Numbered from the stretch's first letter, positions 34,604-44,167 are shown. The stretch: 58,229 nucleotides of DNA from Flavobacterium sp. BFFFF2 (GCA_002256385.1 NKJD01000020.1:1-58229); one strand, 5' to 3'. Numbers and translations: made by a program. The notes: a model not told the origin generated them from the letters alone.

Positions 34604-35365
34604 CTATTTTTCTTCAATTAAACCATACAAAACAGGACGACTTGGTGCCGCGTCATTCACAAAGGCGGCTACCTGCAAATTCAGTAAGTACCGACCGTCT
34701 TTCACCTCATCGGGCACGTAAATCAATTCGGTAATGGTGGCCTGATGTCGGGCATCGGCATTCAATTGATGGATGTCTTGAACATTCCAAAAAGCTTTGT
34801 GAGCTGCTAATGCGCCTCCATCTTCTTCGCGGTCCACGCTGGGCAGGTCAATGAGCAAATGTTGCACGCCCAAACGCGCCATTTCGCCAGCGGCTTTGGC
34901 TTCCAAATAGGGCGGATTGGTATGTGAGTACTGTTGGCTTTTTTTACTTATTACATTCGGTAAAGTACGAATGACAACCGCCTCGCTGGGGTTTGACTCC
35001 AATTGTTCGGCCAATTGTTCCCACAAAATAATGGCATCGTCCCCTACCCTTGTTGGTGTAACACTGATTAAATAAGCCGAAAAGAAAAACCGATTGAGGG
35101 CTTTATGGACGCTGTAAAAGTCGCGGGTTATGTGGCCCAAACATTCGGTGTGGGTGCCATGTCCGTGCGGGTTAAATTGAATGTTGTTAAAATTGGTCGA
35201 GCTGCCCTCGGACACCTTCCCTACCCAGTCGCCAAAACGAACCGGTTCAATGACCGGCGCTTCCAAATACCAAGCCACCGGATTATTGCCCGAGGCTTCT
35301 AAAGGAATGGCCAAATCAATGGGTTGGCTTAGGTTATAGGTGTGTTGGTCGTAGGTAAGCTGCAT
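34604..35365 (-). CDS. Cyclase family protein (kynurenine formamidase-like)
   Basis: This metal-dependent hydrolase of 253 residues belongs to the putative cyclase/KynB family. The metal site is the HGHGTHTECLGH segment, the HGTHxDxxxH signature, here with Glu in place of the usual Asp. A conserved C-terminal region contains ITELIYVPDEVKDGRYLLNLQ. Family members open N-formylkynurenine, isatin or similar cyclic amides. No tryptophan-degradation genes are nearby, so the substrate is open. Confidence 0.82.
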   Translation of the reverse strand: MQLTYDQHTYNLSQPIDLAIPLEASGNNPVAWYLEAPVIEPVRFGDWVGKVSEGSSTNFNNIQFNPHGHGTHTECLGHITRDFYSVHKALNRFFFSAYLISVTPTRVGDDAIILWEQLAEQLESNPSEAVVIRTLPNVISKKSQQYSHTNPPYLEAKAAGEMARLGVQHLLIDLPSVDREEDGGALAAHKAFWNVQDIHQLNADARHQATITELIYVPDEVKDGRYLLNLQVAAFVNDAAPSRPVLYGLIEEK

Positions 35366-35422
35366 AATTGGTAAATGTAAAGGGTAAAATTACAAGAATA
35401 AATGCAAATGAGGCACACCGAT

Positions 35423-36553
35423 TTAGTCGTTCACTTGAAACAAATCGGCGGCTATGCCATCGCTCAAAAAACGGGCTTGGTGCGGAATCCGCCATTGGTC
35501 GCCGTGATGTTCTAAGTGACCTAAAGCCTGTTTTTTATAGGCTGCTTTTTCAAAATAAGTTGCCAATTCATTGCCAAACTGCTGTTGAATGTGATGGAAT
35601 TGAACCCCCCATTGGGTGCGCAAACCCGTCATGATGTATTCATTGTAGCGGTCGTTTAGGCTTAAGGTTTCCCGTTCAATGGGCAATTGCTTTTGCTGAA
35701 TGGCATTCATGTATTTGGCATTGTTTGACACGTTCCAACTGCGGATTTGCCCGTCAAAACTATGCGCCGAGGGGCCAATTCCCAAATAGGGTTTGCTTTG
35801 CCAATAAGCCGTGTTGTGCTTGGAAAACTTACCTGGCAAGGCAAAATTAGATACTTCGTAATGTTCATAACCCGCGTTGCGCAGCGTGTCCGATAAATAT
35901 AAAAATTGTTGTTGGGTCACCTCATCGCTCGGCAACAGCACTTGCTCCTGCACCACTTGGTGGTGCAAAACTGTTTTCGATTCAACAGTTAAGGCATAAC
36001 ATGAAATGTGCGGCGTTTTGGCGTCAATGAGCTGTTGAATGTGCTTTGCCCAATCGGCCATGCTTAAGTGGGGCAAACCGTACATTAAATCGATGCTGTA
36101 ATTGTTGAAATATTGTCCAATGGTATGCAAACAGTGGTGGGCTTGGGTGGCCGAATGCGCGCGGTTCAACAAGCGCAAAGTGGCTTCGTCAAAGGTTTGA
36201 ATGCCCACCGACAATCGGTTGATTCCTGCCGCTTTCAGCGTTTTAAACCGGGCTTCGCTTAAGTCGTCCGGATTGGCTTCAAGGGTGATTTCGGCGTCTG
36301 ATTCTAGCCCAAAAACGGCCCGTGCGTGTTCCATAATTTGAATCAATTGGGCATCGGAAAACACCGAAGGGGTTCCCCCGCCAAAATAAAGGGTTTGCAA
36401 GGGCGCTGGCGGCAATTCTTGTTGGCGCAAATCCATTTCGGCAAAGAGTGCAGCTACCATGTCATCGCGGTATTTATCAGATGTTGAAAAATGAAAATCG
36501 CAATAGGTACAAGCTTGTTTGCAAAAGGGAATATGAAGGTAGAGGCCGGGCAT
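35423..36553 (-). CDS. hemW: Radical SAM heme chaperone HemW
   Basis: The 376-residue protein begins LYLHIPFCKQACTYCDFHF, with the CxxxCxxC cluster motif and the phenylalanine typical of the HemW/HemN-like group, then YFGGGTPS and an AdoMet-binding LEANPDD segment. HemW binds heme and delivers it to respiratory proteins. It is often misnamed coproporphyrinogen dehydrogenase. True HemN has an extra N-terminal CxxxCxxCxC arrangement not seen here. Confidence 0.9.
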   Translation of the reverse strand: MPGLYLHIPFCKQACTYCDFHFSTSDKYRDDMVAALFAEMDLRQQELPPAPLQTLYFGGGTPSVFSDAQLIQIMEHARAVFGLESDAEITLEANPDDLSEARFKTLKAAGINRLSVGIQTFDEATLRLLNRAHSATQAHHCLHTIGQYFNNYSIDLMYGLPHLSMADWAKHIQQLIDAKTPHISCYALTVESKTVLHHQVVQEQVLLPSDEVTQQQFLYLSDTLRNAGYEHYEVSNFALPGKFSKHNTAYWQSKPYLGIGPSAHSFDGQIRSWNVSNNAKYMNAIQQKQLPIERETLSLNDRYNEYIMTGLRTQWGVQFHHIQQQFGNELATYFEKAAYKKQALGHLEHHGDQWRIPHQARFLSDGIAADLFQVND

Positions 36554-36685
36554 GTATTTTTGCTGAAAAATTGATTGTAAAGATAGAATATAGAGCGTTT
36601 AAATAGTATAAACAGTATTTCATTGGAGTTAGGTGTTAGCTTTATTAAGCATAAAAAAAACGTAGATAAGAATTTAATTCAACTA

Positions 36686-36715
36686 TTGTTTAATTCATTT
36701 TAAATTGTAAATTTG
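36686..36715 (+). promoter_or_regulatory. Promoter of the DNA methyltransferase gene
   Basis: TTG (36686-36688), a 19-base spacer and TAAATTTG (36708-36715) are a near-ideal Bacteroidota promoter. The start codon is 25 bases downstream. The N-terminal helix-turn-helix of the methyltransferase could bind here to control its own synthesis, which is an inference. Confidence 0.65.
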
Positions 36716-36740
36716 TAACCAATGTATAAGGTTAAACAAT

Positions 36741-37985
36741 ATGGTTATTAATGAATATTTAACGCTTTCAGAAGCCTCTGAACTTATAGGCAAAAGTAAA
36801 GAAACGCTCAGACGTTGGGATCGCGAAGGTAAATTAACTGCTGTACGTGAACCAATGAGTAATTATCGAGTATATCGACGAGAACAAGTTGAAACCTTGT
36901 TTGCTGACTTTATAAATTATAATGAAGTTGATAACGTTACTAACTACGTTGAGTCCCACAATGAATATTCAGTTTTAGAATTATTTGCAGGTGCTGGCGG
37001 CCTAGCTGTTGGAATGGAAAAGGCAGGATTAAAATGTGTTGCTTTAAATGAAATTGATAAATGGGCTTGTCAAACTTTACGAAAAAATCGACCACATTGG
37101 AAAGTCTACGAAGGTGATATCAAGTCTTTCGATTTTTCCCAATATCATAACAAAGTTGATGTTGTTACTGGCGGATTTCCTTGCCAAGCATTTAGTTACG
37201 CTGGAAAAAAATTAGGTCTCTCTGATGCAAGAGGAACTCTATTTTATGAATTTGCCAGAGTTGTTAATGAAGTAAATCCTCCTATTTGTATTGGCGAAAA
37301 TGTCCGAGGATTATTAAGTCATGACAATGGAAAAACACTTCAAGGAATGATTTCGATTTTGGATGAAATTGGATATAATGTGGTTCCTGTTCAAGTTTTA
37401 AAAGCAATAAACTACAGAGTTCCTCAAAAAAGAGAACGTTTAATTCTAGTGGGAATTAGAAAGGATATTGAAGTTAAATACGAATATCCAAAACCACATA
37501 AAAAAATCTATAATCTAAAAGATGCTTTAAAAAAAGGAGAACTTTTCGATACAAATGTTCCTGTATCTAATGGTGCCAAATATCCAATGAGTAAAAAAAT
37601 TGTTCTAGATTTAGTTCCCCAAAAAGGATATTGGAGAGATTTACCAATTGAAATTCAAAAGGAATTTATGGGTGGTAGTTTTCATTTAGGAGGGGGAAAA
37701 ACTGGGATTGCAAGGCGTATTGGTTGGGATGAACCTTGTTTAACTTTAACCTGCAGTCCTGCACAAAAACAAACAGAAAGATGTCATCCAGAAGAAACAA
37801 GACCATTTACAGTCCGTGAATATGCTCGCATTCAAACATTTCCTGATGATTGGATGTTTGAAGGTTCATTGGCTCAACAATACAAACAAATTGGAAATGC
37901 TGTACCCGTAAATTTGGGTACAGAAGTTGGGTATTCGATAATTAAATTTTTGAACCAATATTACAATTTATCAAAGCCAAGATAA
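36741..37985 (+). CDS. DNA cytosine-5 methyltransferase with N-terminal helix-turn-helix
   Basis: Residues 5-55 form a MerR/excisionase-like helix-turn-helix (TLSEASELIGKSKETLRRWDREGKL...YRVYRREQV). The rest is a C5 methyltransferase with motif I LELFAGAGGLAVGM, motif IV GGFPCQAFS (catalytic Cys), motif VI GENV, motif VIII QKRERLI and motif X GNAVPVNLG. It overlaps the end of a convergent gene for an Eco47II-like endonuclease by 25 bases, so it should protect the same site. The pair is AT-rich against its neighbours, a sign of transfer. The DNA-binding part probably regulates expression of the system. Confidence 0.92.
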   Translation: MVINEYLTLSEASELIGKSKETLRRWDREGKLTAVREPMSNYRVYRREQVETLFADFINYNEVDNVTNYVESHNEYSVLELFAGAGGLAVGMEKAGLKCVALNEIDKWACQTLRKNRPHWKVYEGDIKSFDFSQYHNKVDVVTGGFPCQAFSYAGKKLGLSDARGTLFYEFARVVNEVNPPICIGENVRGLLSHDNGKTLQGMISILDEIGYNVVPVQVLKAINYRVPQKRERLILVGIRKDIEVKYEYPKPHKKIYNLKDALKKGELFDTNVPVSNGAKYPMSKKIVLDLVPQKGYWRDLPIEIQKEFMGGSFHLGGGKTGIARRIGWDEPCLTLTCSPAQKQTERCHPEETRPFTVREYARIQTFPDDWMFEGSLAQQYKQIGNAVPVNLGTEVGYSIIKFLNQYYNLSKPR

Positions 37986-38725
37986 TAACTATAATTTTCA
38001 AATGTAATTTGATCAGTAATGCTTCGCTTATTTTTTTTATTTAATAATTGTATTTCAACTAACGCTGAGTTTTCATTATTCTCGTCGTTTTGATCTAGTG
38101 TTTTTAAATAATCTTTTATAGCGTAAGGCAATGCTTTATAAAGTTGGTAGAGCGCATTCTCTTGTCCTGAAAGCAGAGCGTAGAATTGATCTCCAGATAT
38201 TTTGTAAACTCTACTATGGCTGTATTCTTTTCCATTGATATTGCCACTCCATAATTCACAAAAACTACCTTTTGCTAAAATCTGAACCCAATAACATTTT
38301 GATTTTTTAAAGTCATCAGCATAACGAGCAAGTTTTTGAAACAGTGCTTCTGCAGAACTACTATTCATAGTATTGTGTTTGTTTTTGATATCCGCAAACA
38401 AAGTATCATCTTTGGCTTTAATGTCATAACCACTTAAATTACCTGATTGAAAACCTTTTATACCACCTAAAATCTGTTCATGAAAAGTTCCAATAGAATT
38501 ATTTATTGACTTGTCAATTTGCCTCAAAATCTCTGATTGAATTAAACTCTCTTCGTCTATGCTATTAAAGTTAGCATCAAACGTAAGTTTTATTGTGTCA
38601 ACTTTATTTTTATAAAAGTCTTCCTTTGTGATGTTATTCTTTGCTTTTAAATAGGCATTGTGAAGATTACGAATACAATCTATTAAATGGTCATCGGGTA
38701 TAAAATTTACATATTTGTTTTTCAT
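37961..38725 (-). CDS. Type II restriction endonuclease, Eco47II-like
   Basis: The protein (254 residues from the ATG at 38725; a second ATG at 38755 would add ten) resembles the Eco47II group, which cuts GGNCC. A likely PD-(D/E)xK active site is SGYDIKAKDDTLFADIKNKHNTM, with Asp and Lys in ADIKNK. It ends inside the 3' end of the methyltransferase gene on the other strand. Convergent overlap keeps the two genes linked. Recognition of GGNCC is an inference from family resemblance. GGNCC sites do occur in the window, as expected for a methylated host. Confidence 0.75.
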   Translation of the reverse strand: MKNKYVNFIPDDHLIDCIRNLHNAYLKAKNNITKEDFYKNKVDTIKLTFDANFNSIDEESLIQSEILRQIDKSINNSIGTFHEQILGGIKGFQSGNLSGYDIKAKDDTLFADIKNKHNTMNSSSAEALFQKLARYADDFKKSKCYWVQILAKGSFCELWSGNINGKEYSHSRVYKISGDQFYALLSGQENALYQLYKALPYAIKDYLKTLDQNDENNENSALVEIQLLNKKNKRSITDQITFENYSYYLGFDKL

Positions 38726-38953
38726 ATGTATGTAATTATTGTTTGTATTAATCAAATGAAATTATCAAATCTAAAAAGATATTTGTTTAAACAAACTTAC
38801 TATTAATGATTTTATCATTTGATACTTATTAAAATAAGACTGTAAATATATTGTTAATAATGCTTATTTATTGCTGAGTTTAGTATTACTAAGATTTTTA
38901 TGATAGCTTATCTACTCATTAAAAATAGGATGTTAAATTAAAACATCAACTCG

Positions 38954-41080
38954 TTACAAAACCATGGTTAACTGAATCCGTTTGCGCGCCTCGTCCACTT
39001 CGAGCACTTTTACCTGCACGGGTTGGTGCAATTTGACCACTTCATTTACATCAGACACAAAGCCGCTTTTGAGTTGTGAAATATGCACCAAACCACTTTC
39101 TTTGATGCCTATATCGACAAAGCAACCAAAGGCAGTAATGTTGTTGACCAAGCCAGGAATCACCATACCGGTTCTGATGTCATCGATGGTTTTTATGCTT
39201 GGGTCAAACTCAAAAACGGTGGCCGCTTTTCGCGGATCGAGCCCTGGTTTTTCCAATTCTTTCAAAATATCTTGCAAGGCCAATAAGCCCACCGTGGGTG
39301 TTTGAAAAACAGTTGGGTCAATTTGGCGGATTTTTGCCTTGTTTCCTATGATTGATTGCACTGGAACGCCTTGCGACTGCGCCATTTTTTCAACGATTGG
39401 GTAGGCCTCTGGGTGCACCGCCGAATTGTCGAGCGGATTGTTGCTTTGCGGCACGCGCACAAAAGCGGCGGCTTGTTGAAAGGCTTTGTCGCCCAAGCGC
39501 GGTACTTTTTTTAAGGCCGATCGGGAGGTAAAAGCCCCGTTTTCTGCCCGATAAGCGACCAAATTTTCGGCAAGTTTTTCGCCAATGCCGCTCACCTGAC
39601 TCAGTAAATGTTTACTAGCGGTGTTCACGTTGACCCCCACCGTATTTACACAGCGTTTTACCACCGTGTCCAACTCCTCTTTCAACATGCTTTGGTCCAC
39701 ATCGTGTTGGTACTGCCCTACCCCGATGGCTTTCGGGTCAATTTTGACCAATTCGGCCAGTGGATCGCTCAATCGGCGGCCAATGGAAATGGCACCGCGC
39801 ACGGTAACATCAAAGGTTGGAAATTCTTCGCGGGCTACTTTGGAGGCCGAATACACGGAAGCGCCTGCTTCTGAAACCACAAATACCTGCAAATCGCGGT
39901 CAAACCCCGTGTTTTTTACCAAAGCCTCCGTCTCGCGTGAGGCCGTTCCGTTGCCAATGGCGATGGCTTCAATCTGATAGGCATTCACCAGCGAACGCAA
40001 TTTCTTTTGCGCTAGGGCTTTCTCGTTTTGAGGTGCATGCGGATAAATGTTTTCATTGTGCAATAAATTGCCCTGCGCATCCAAACAAACCAATTTACAG
40101 CCCGATCTAAAACCTGGGTCGAGTGCCAAAATGCGTTTTTCGCCCAAAGGCGGCGCCAACAACAATTGCACGGCATTATCGGCAAAAACCTGAATGGCTT
40201 TGCGGTCGGCCCTGGCTTTGGCTTCTTGCAACACTTCGTTTGAAATGGAGGGTTCCAACAAGCGTTTGTAGCTGTCTTTCACCGCTTTTTCCAATTGGTG
40301 AACTACCGCTTCGTGCCGACTTTTTATGACTGATTCCCCTAAAAATTGCAGTGCTTCCTCCGTGTCAATGGCCACTTGCAATCGGATAAAACCCAAGTTT
40401 TCTGCCCGCAACATGGCCAATAAACGGTGCGATGGGGCTTTATGCAACGGTTCGGTAAAGTCAAAATACGGTTTAAAATTTTGCGCCTCCTCGTCGTTTT
40501 CCTTGCCTTTTACTACTTGAGTCGTGGCCACCGCTTGGCGTTGAAACATACGCCGTAAGCTTTTGCGGTAATATACATTCTCATTAATCCATTCTGCAAT
40601 AATATCGCGTGCACCTTGCAGCGCCTCGGCTACTGTAGGCACTTCATCGGTTAAGTATTTTTCGGATGCCCATTCAGGGTCGTCCAATTGTTGCGCCATC
40701 AACATTTTAGCCAAAGGCTCCAAACCTTTTTCACGGGCTTTGTCGGCGCGGGTTTTTTGGCGTTTTTTATAAGGCAAATACAAGTCTTCCAGCTCCTGTG
40801 GCTGAAAGCATTGTTCAATTTTTTGACGCAATTCAGTGGTTAATTTGCCTTGCTCTTCAATCGATTCTAAAATGGATAATTTGCGTTTAGCCAATTCATC
40901 AAACGTTTTTTTATACTTGGCAATATGTTCGATGCTGACTTCGTCCAAATTACCTGTTTGGTCTTTTCGGTAACGGGCAATAAATGGAATGGTACACGCT
41001 TCTTCTAATAATTGAAGGGTCGCTTGAATCGATTTTTCGGGCGCTGTAACGTGCTGTCTTATAAATTGTAAATCAGTCAT
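38954..41080 (-). CDS. tex: Tex family RNA-binding protein
   Basis: This 708-residue Tex/YhgF protein is implicated in transcription and RNA processing. The N-terminal helical domain has IPFIARYRKDQTGNLDE, the YqgF-like RNase H fold is around ILALDPGFRSGCKL, a helix-hairpin-helix pair has VSGIGEKLAENLVAYR, and a C-terminal S1 domain has GCFVDIGIKESGLVHISQL. All parts are in the usual order and length. It stands alone between the restriction system and a short gap before the CDF gene. Confidence 0.95.
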   Translation of the reverse strand: MTDLQFIRQHVTAPEKSIQATLQLLEEACTIPFIARYRKDQTGNLDEVSIEHIAKYKKTFDELAKRKLSILESIEEQGKLTTELRQKIEQCFQPQELEDLYLPYKKRQKTRADKAREKGLEPLAKMLMAQQLDDPEWASEKYLTDEVPTVAEALQGARDIIAEWINENVYYRKSLRRMFQRQAVATTQVVKGKENDEEAQNFKPYFDFTEPLHKAPSHRLLAMLRAENLGFIRLQVAIDTEEALQFLGESVIKSRHEAVVHQLEKAVKDSYKRLLEPSISNEVLQEAKARADRKAIQVFADNAVQLLLAPPLGEKRILALDPGFRSGCKLVCLDAQGNLLHNENIYPHAPQNEKALAQKKLRSLVNAYQIEAIAIGNGTASRETEALVKNTGFDRDLQVFVVSEAGASVYSASKVAREEFPTFDVTVRGAISIGRRLSDPLAELVKIDPKAIGVGQYQHDVDQSMLKEELDTVVKRCVNTVGVNVNTASKHLLSQVSGIGEKLAENLVAYRAENGAFTSRSALKKVPRLGDKAFQQAAAFVRVPQSNNPLDNSAVHPEAYPIVEKMAQSQGVPVQSIIGNKAKIRQIDPTVFQTPTVGLLALQDILKELEKPGLDPRKAATVFEFDPSIKTIDDIRTGMVIPGLVNNITAFGCFVDIGIKESGLVHISQLKSGFVSDVNEVVKLHQPVQVKVLEVDEARKRIQLTMVL

Positions 41081-41201
41081 GAATTGAAATAAATTTTTAA
41101 AAATATATAACCCAATTTAAGTGGCAAAGCTGCAAAGTCAAATAAAAAAAGGAGTTTTTTTCCTAGCACAACAAGGTCAGCTACGCATTTTGGGGTTCCT
41201 C

Positions 41202-42104
41202 TTAATCTTGCACGATAAAATCTTTGGGGTCTTCTTTTTTAAATTCGGGTTGAATGGTGATGTGGTTAATGTGAAATTTGTTAAATAGCAATTGCTCAAT
41301 TTGGTGTAGCAATTCGTTAAATTCATTAAGGGTAATGTTTTCAGAACAATCCAAATGTGCCTCTAAGTGCAACTCCGATTCATTGAGGTGCCACACATGA
41401 ATGTGGTGCAGTAAACCCACTCCATAAATTTGGTGCACTTCTTCAATAATGGCTTTAATGTCAATGTGATCGGGGGTAAATAACATGAGCATTTTGGTGG
41501 CTTTCCACCACAAATCAAACCCAACCACCAACAAATAAATGGCAATGCATATCGTTAATACACTATCGACCCAATACCATTGAAAATATTTCATAATGAT
41601 GCCACCAACCAGCACCGCCACCGACGCCATCATATCGGTAAGCAAGTGTAAATAAGCCGATTTCATGTTTAAGTTGTGCTCGGCATCGCGTTTTAATAAA
41701 ACAACCGATCCGCCATTGACCAACACCCCTAAAAGCGACAACCAAATAACGATGTCACTTGAAATCGGATGCGGATTGGCCAAGCGGTCGATGGCGCCGT
41801 AAATTAAAAACAAGGCCACGATAAGCAAGGTCATGGCGTTGATAAAAGCAGCAATTAACTCGGCCCTTTTTAACCCAAAAGTCTGATCGAGCGAGGCTTC
41901 TCGGTGCGACAAACGGTGGGCAAACAAACTGAAGCCCAACGAAAGCACGTCCGAAAAATTATGCAAGGCGTCGGACATCAAAGCCAAGCTGCCCGATAAA
42001 ATACCACCTATAAATTGGGCCAATGTAATGACCCCATTAAGCAACATGGACCAAATGAGGTTGCTGCTTTTTACTTGGTGTTTGTGAATGTGAACACCCG
42101 ACAT
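41202..42104 (-). CDS. Cation diffusion facilitator family transporter
   Basis: This 300-residue CDF/ZnT-type divalent cation exporter (zinc is the usual substrate) has six membrane helices. The metal site pairs ALMSDALHNFSD in helix 2 with HLLTDMMASV in helix 5, the HxxxD/DxxxD pattern. The cytoplasmic C-terminal domain (HVWHLNESELHLEAHLDC) is the regulatory metal-sensing part. Its ATG shares one base with the rpiB stop, so the two genes are cotranscribed. Confidence 0.92.
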   Translation of the reverse strand: MSGVHIHKHQVKSSNLIWSMLLNGVITLAQFIGGILSGSLALMSDALHNFSDVLSLGFSLFAHRLSHREASLDQTFGLKRAELIAAFINAMTLLIVALFLIYGAIDRLANPHPISSDIVIWLSLLGVLVNGGSVVLLKRDAEHNLNMKSAYLHLLTDMMASVAVLVGGIIMKYFQWYWVDSVLTICIAIYLLVVGFDLWWKATKMLMLFTPDHIDIKAIIEEVHQIYGVGLLHHIHVWHLNESELHLEAHLDCSENITLNEFNELLHQIEQLLFNKFHINHITIQPEFKKEDPKDFIVQD

Positions 42105-42544
42105 TACGAACAGCTTATTTTATCGACCCGGTTCTGGTGACGTCCGCCTTCAAAGGGCGTATTTAAAAACGCATCCACCATTTCCAAAACTTGTGGCAAA
42201 GCGGTAAAACGTGCAGGAATGCTTAAAATATTGGCATCGTTGTGCTGCCGCGACAGTACCACAATTTCACGGGTCCAACACAAAGCCGCACGAATGCCCG
42301 CGTGCTTATTCACGGTCATATTAATACCATTGCCCGAACCACACAATACAATACCCCTAAAGGCTTTACCTGATTCCACATCGGTGGCCACTGGGTGTCC
42401 AAAATCAGGATAATCCACACTTTGATCGTGATCGGTTCCATGATTGAACACGGTGTAACCCATAGCTTCTAAGTGATTTTTTATGGCTAATTTATAATCA
42501 GTCCCAGCGTGGTCGTTTCCGATTGAAATGGTTTTTAAAGGCAT
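42104..42544 (-). CDS. rpiB: Ribose-5-phosphate isomerase B
   Basis: RpiB interconverts ribose 5-phosphate and ribulose 5-phosphate in the pentose phosphate pathway. The 146-residue protein has IGNDHAGTDYK at the start, YPDFGHPVA, the catalytic cysteine in IVLCGSGNGINM, and the HNDANILSIPARF segment. The stop overlaps the CDF start by one base. Confidence 0.94.
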   Translation of the reverse strand: MPLKTISIGNDHAGTDYKLAIKNHLEAMGYTVFNHGTDHDQSVDYPDFGHPVATDVESGKAFRGIVLCGSGNGINMTVNKHAGIRAALCWTREIVVLSRQHNDANILSIPARFTALPQVLEMVDAFLNTPFEGGRHQNRVDKISCS

Positions 42545-42593
42545 TTTCTGAAGGTTTTAATGTCATTTTTTACAACGACAAAAATACGTATTC

Positions 42594-43175
42594 GTGTTGG
42601 TACATTGGGTAACTTTGTCAAAATTCAATGACTTGAAAAAAGCGTCCTGTTTTTTATTTGAAGTCCCGTTGCAAACCTTTGGTGCCAATGCCTTGTTTTG
42701 GGAACATTACCTGCGCATTCCCGATGATTTGTTGGGTGAAATTATGGAAGCATGTTCGAATAAAAGGGTCGTTTGTACCTTGAATAAAGACGTGGTTTTT
42801 CCGTGTGCGGTGATGTCAAAAGGAGGTTTTTATTATGTGCTCTTAAATAAAACAATCATCAAACAAACAAAAGCAAGTTTAGGTGATATTTTACAGGTTG
42901 AATTAGCGCCAGACACCTCCATTTATGGGATGCCGATCTGCGAAGAATTTGAAGCTGTATTATTCGATGATCCGGATGGCGCGCATTGGTTTGAAAAATT
43001 AACGCCTGGCAAAAAACGCAGTTTGATACATATTATAAATAAGATCAAAAATAGTAACCTTCGAATTCAAAAAACCTTTGTGATTTTGTCACATCTTAAA
43101 AAGCAAAATGGGGTGTTGGATTATAAAATATTACAAGAAGATTTCAAATCATTTAGTGCCTCTCAGAAGCCATAA
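42594..43175 (+). CDS. YdeI/OmpD-associated family protein (DUF1905 plus YdeI domain)
   Basis: The N-terminal half fits DUF1905 (FLFEVPLQTFGANALFWEHYLRIPDDL...VVCTLN). The C-terminal half fits the bacteriocin-protection/YdeI domain (WFEKLTPGKKRSLIHIINKIKN). The physiological role is unclear. The frame opens with GTG at 42594, but a TAACTTTG -7 box at 42610-42617 lies inside it, so translation may really begin at the TTG at 42633. It diverges from rpiB and is the last gene before the AT-rich gap. Confidence 0.7.
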   Translation: MLVHWVTLSKFNDLKKASCFLFEVPLQTFGANALFWEHYLRIPDDLLGEIMEACSNKRVVCTLNKDVVFPCAVMSKGGFYYVLLNKTIIKQTKASLGDILQVELAPDTSIYGMPICEEFEAVLFDDPDGAHWFEKLTPGKKRSLIHIINKIKNSNLRIQKTFVILSHLKKQNGVLDYKILQEDFKSFSASQKP

Positions 43176-43791
43176 AGATCAATTTTTCGGTAGGTCTTTT
43201 AAATGCTTGATTGTCAACTGTGTTAATAACTAATTTATTATAATTAACTGATTTTTAATGTGTTAAAAATAATATTTTTACCATTGTTAATAACAATTTA
43301 CATCTCCTTGATTTTCAGTTAACTTTAAAATAACATATCTTGTTAACAACTTCGAATCAAAAAAGACAAATTTTTTTCTGTAGAAACATTTTTTTTATAA
43401 ACCAAAATTGGAATGAATTTGTAGCGTTTTTTTAGCTTTATTTTTATAAAAGTTATCCATCATAATTTCGGGTTTATTAACCAAATTTTACGGTGCTTGT
43501 TTTTGACAAATAAGTTGTTTTTATGTTGTTAACAACCGTGAATAATTATATTCTAATCGTTGAATTTTAATATTTTAATCAACGAAAAGCTTGTTCATAA
43601 TTCGTGATAATTCAAAGTAAATGACTTTCCAAACAAATCCCAAAAAAGTTATATCAACTATTAACAAGCTATCATAACCATCATAAATTTTAAATTAATT
43701 TCAATTTTTTAATGTTGTTTTTAATGATTGTTGACAACTCTTAAAATTTTAAAAAACGAAACCTTAGTAAAAGAGTTTCGTTTGTGAACGG
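43176..43791. other. AT-rich palindromic gap, candidate replication origin
   Basis: No gene fits in these 616 bases. They are very AT-rich and hold repeated TTAACA-centred palindromes: TGTTAATAAC (43221), TTGTTAATAACAA (43284), TTGTTAACAA (43340), GTTGTTAACAAC (43525), CTATTAACAAG (43658) and TTGTTGACAAC (43728), plus a DnaA-box-like TTATCCATC (43453). Genes to the left run mostly on the minus strand and genes to the right mostly on the plus strand. parS-like sites lie 11-13 kb to the right. An origin is the simplest reading, but no dnaA gene is in the window and perfect DnaA boxes are lacking. Confidence 0.4.
43754..43783 (-). terminator. Intrinsic terminator after the DUF2007 gene
   Basis: AAACGAAAC pairs with GTTTCGTTT (43754-43762 with 43775-43783) around a 12-base loop. 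On the minus strand a T run follows. It starts nine bases after the DUF2007 stop. Confidence 0.8.
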
Positions 43792-44034
43792 TCAAATTAT
43801 TTTTAAGAATGAATCTGTTGGAAATAGGTCGTCTAAAAGTGTTTTTACTTGTTCGGTATCATTCGGATGGATTTTTAACCGAATGCCTCCATAGGCCAAT
43901 GAAGCAAACGGATCTGAAGCAATGAGGTGCTCATTTTCAAATAAAAAAGGAATGCCAATGCGTTCCAATTGGTGTTTAAGTATGGCAATTTCAGCGTGAT
44001 ATTGAAAAGTGGCAATGGTAATCCAAGGTTCCAT
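43792..44034 (-). CDS. DUF2007 domain protein
   Basis: This is an 80-residue protein of the DUF2007 family (putative signal-transducing proteins, often regulators resembling a PII-like or ferredoxin-like fold). ITIATFQYHAEIAILKHQLERIGIPFLFEN, SDPFASLAYGGIRLKI and the closing DTEQVKTLL segment fit. I chose the ATG at 44034, which starts right before the first strand; the frame can begin seven codons earlier. It diverges from rnr. Confidence 0.8.
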   Translation of the reverse strand: MEPWITIATFQYHAEIAILKHQLERIGIPFLFENEHLIASDPFASLAYGGIRLKIHPNDTEQVKTLLDDLFPTDSFLKII

Positions 44035-44167
44035 TCTGGTTGTTTTAGAAGGCAAATTTAGGCCCTAACTATTTTATACCGCCAAATATTGATACAATGT
44101 ATACTTAATTTGTAATTTTAGAAAAAAATAAAGTAAGCCAACAGTTGGTTTCCTTTTAATAATAATT

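Noticed and set aside
43176..43791. GC-skew support for the origin
   Set aside because: Local base counts by eye are dominated by gene orientation, so they cannot support or refute an origin.
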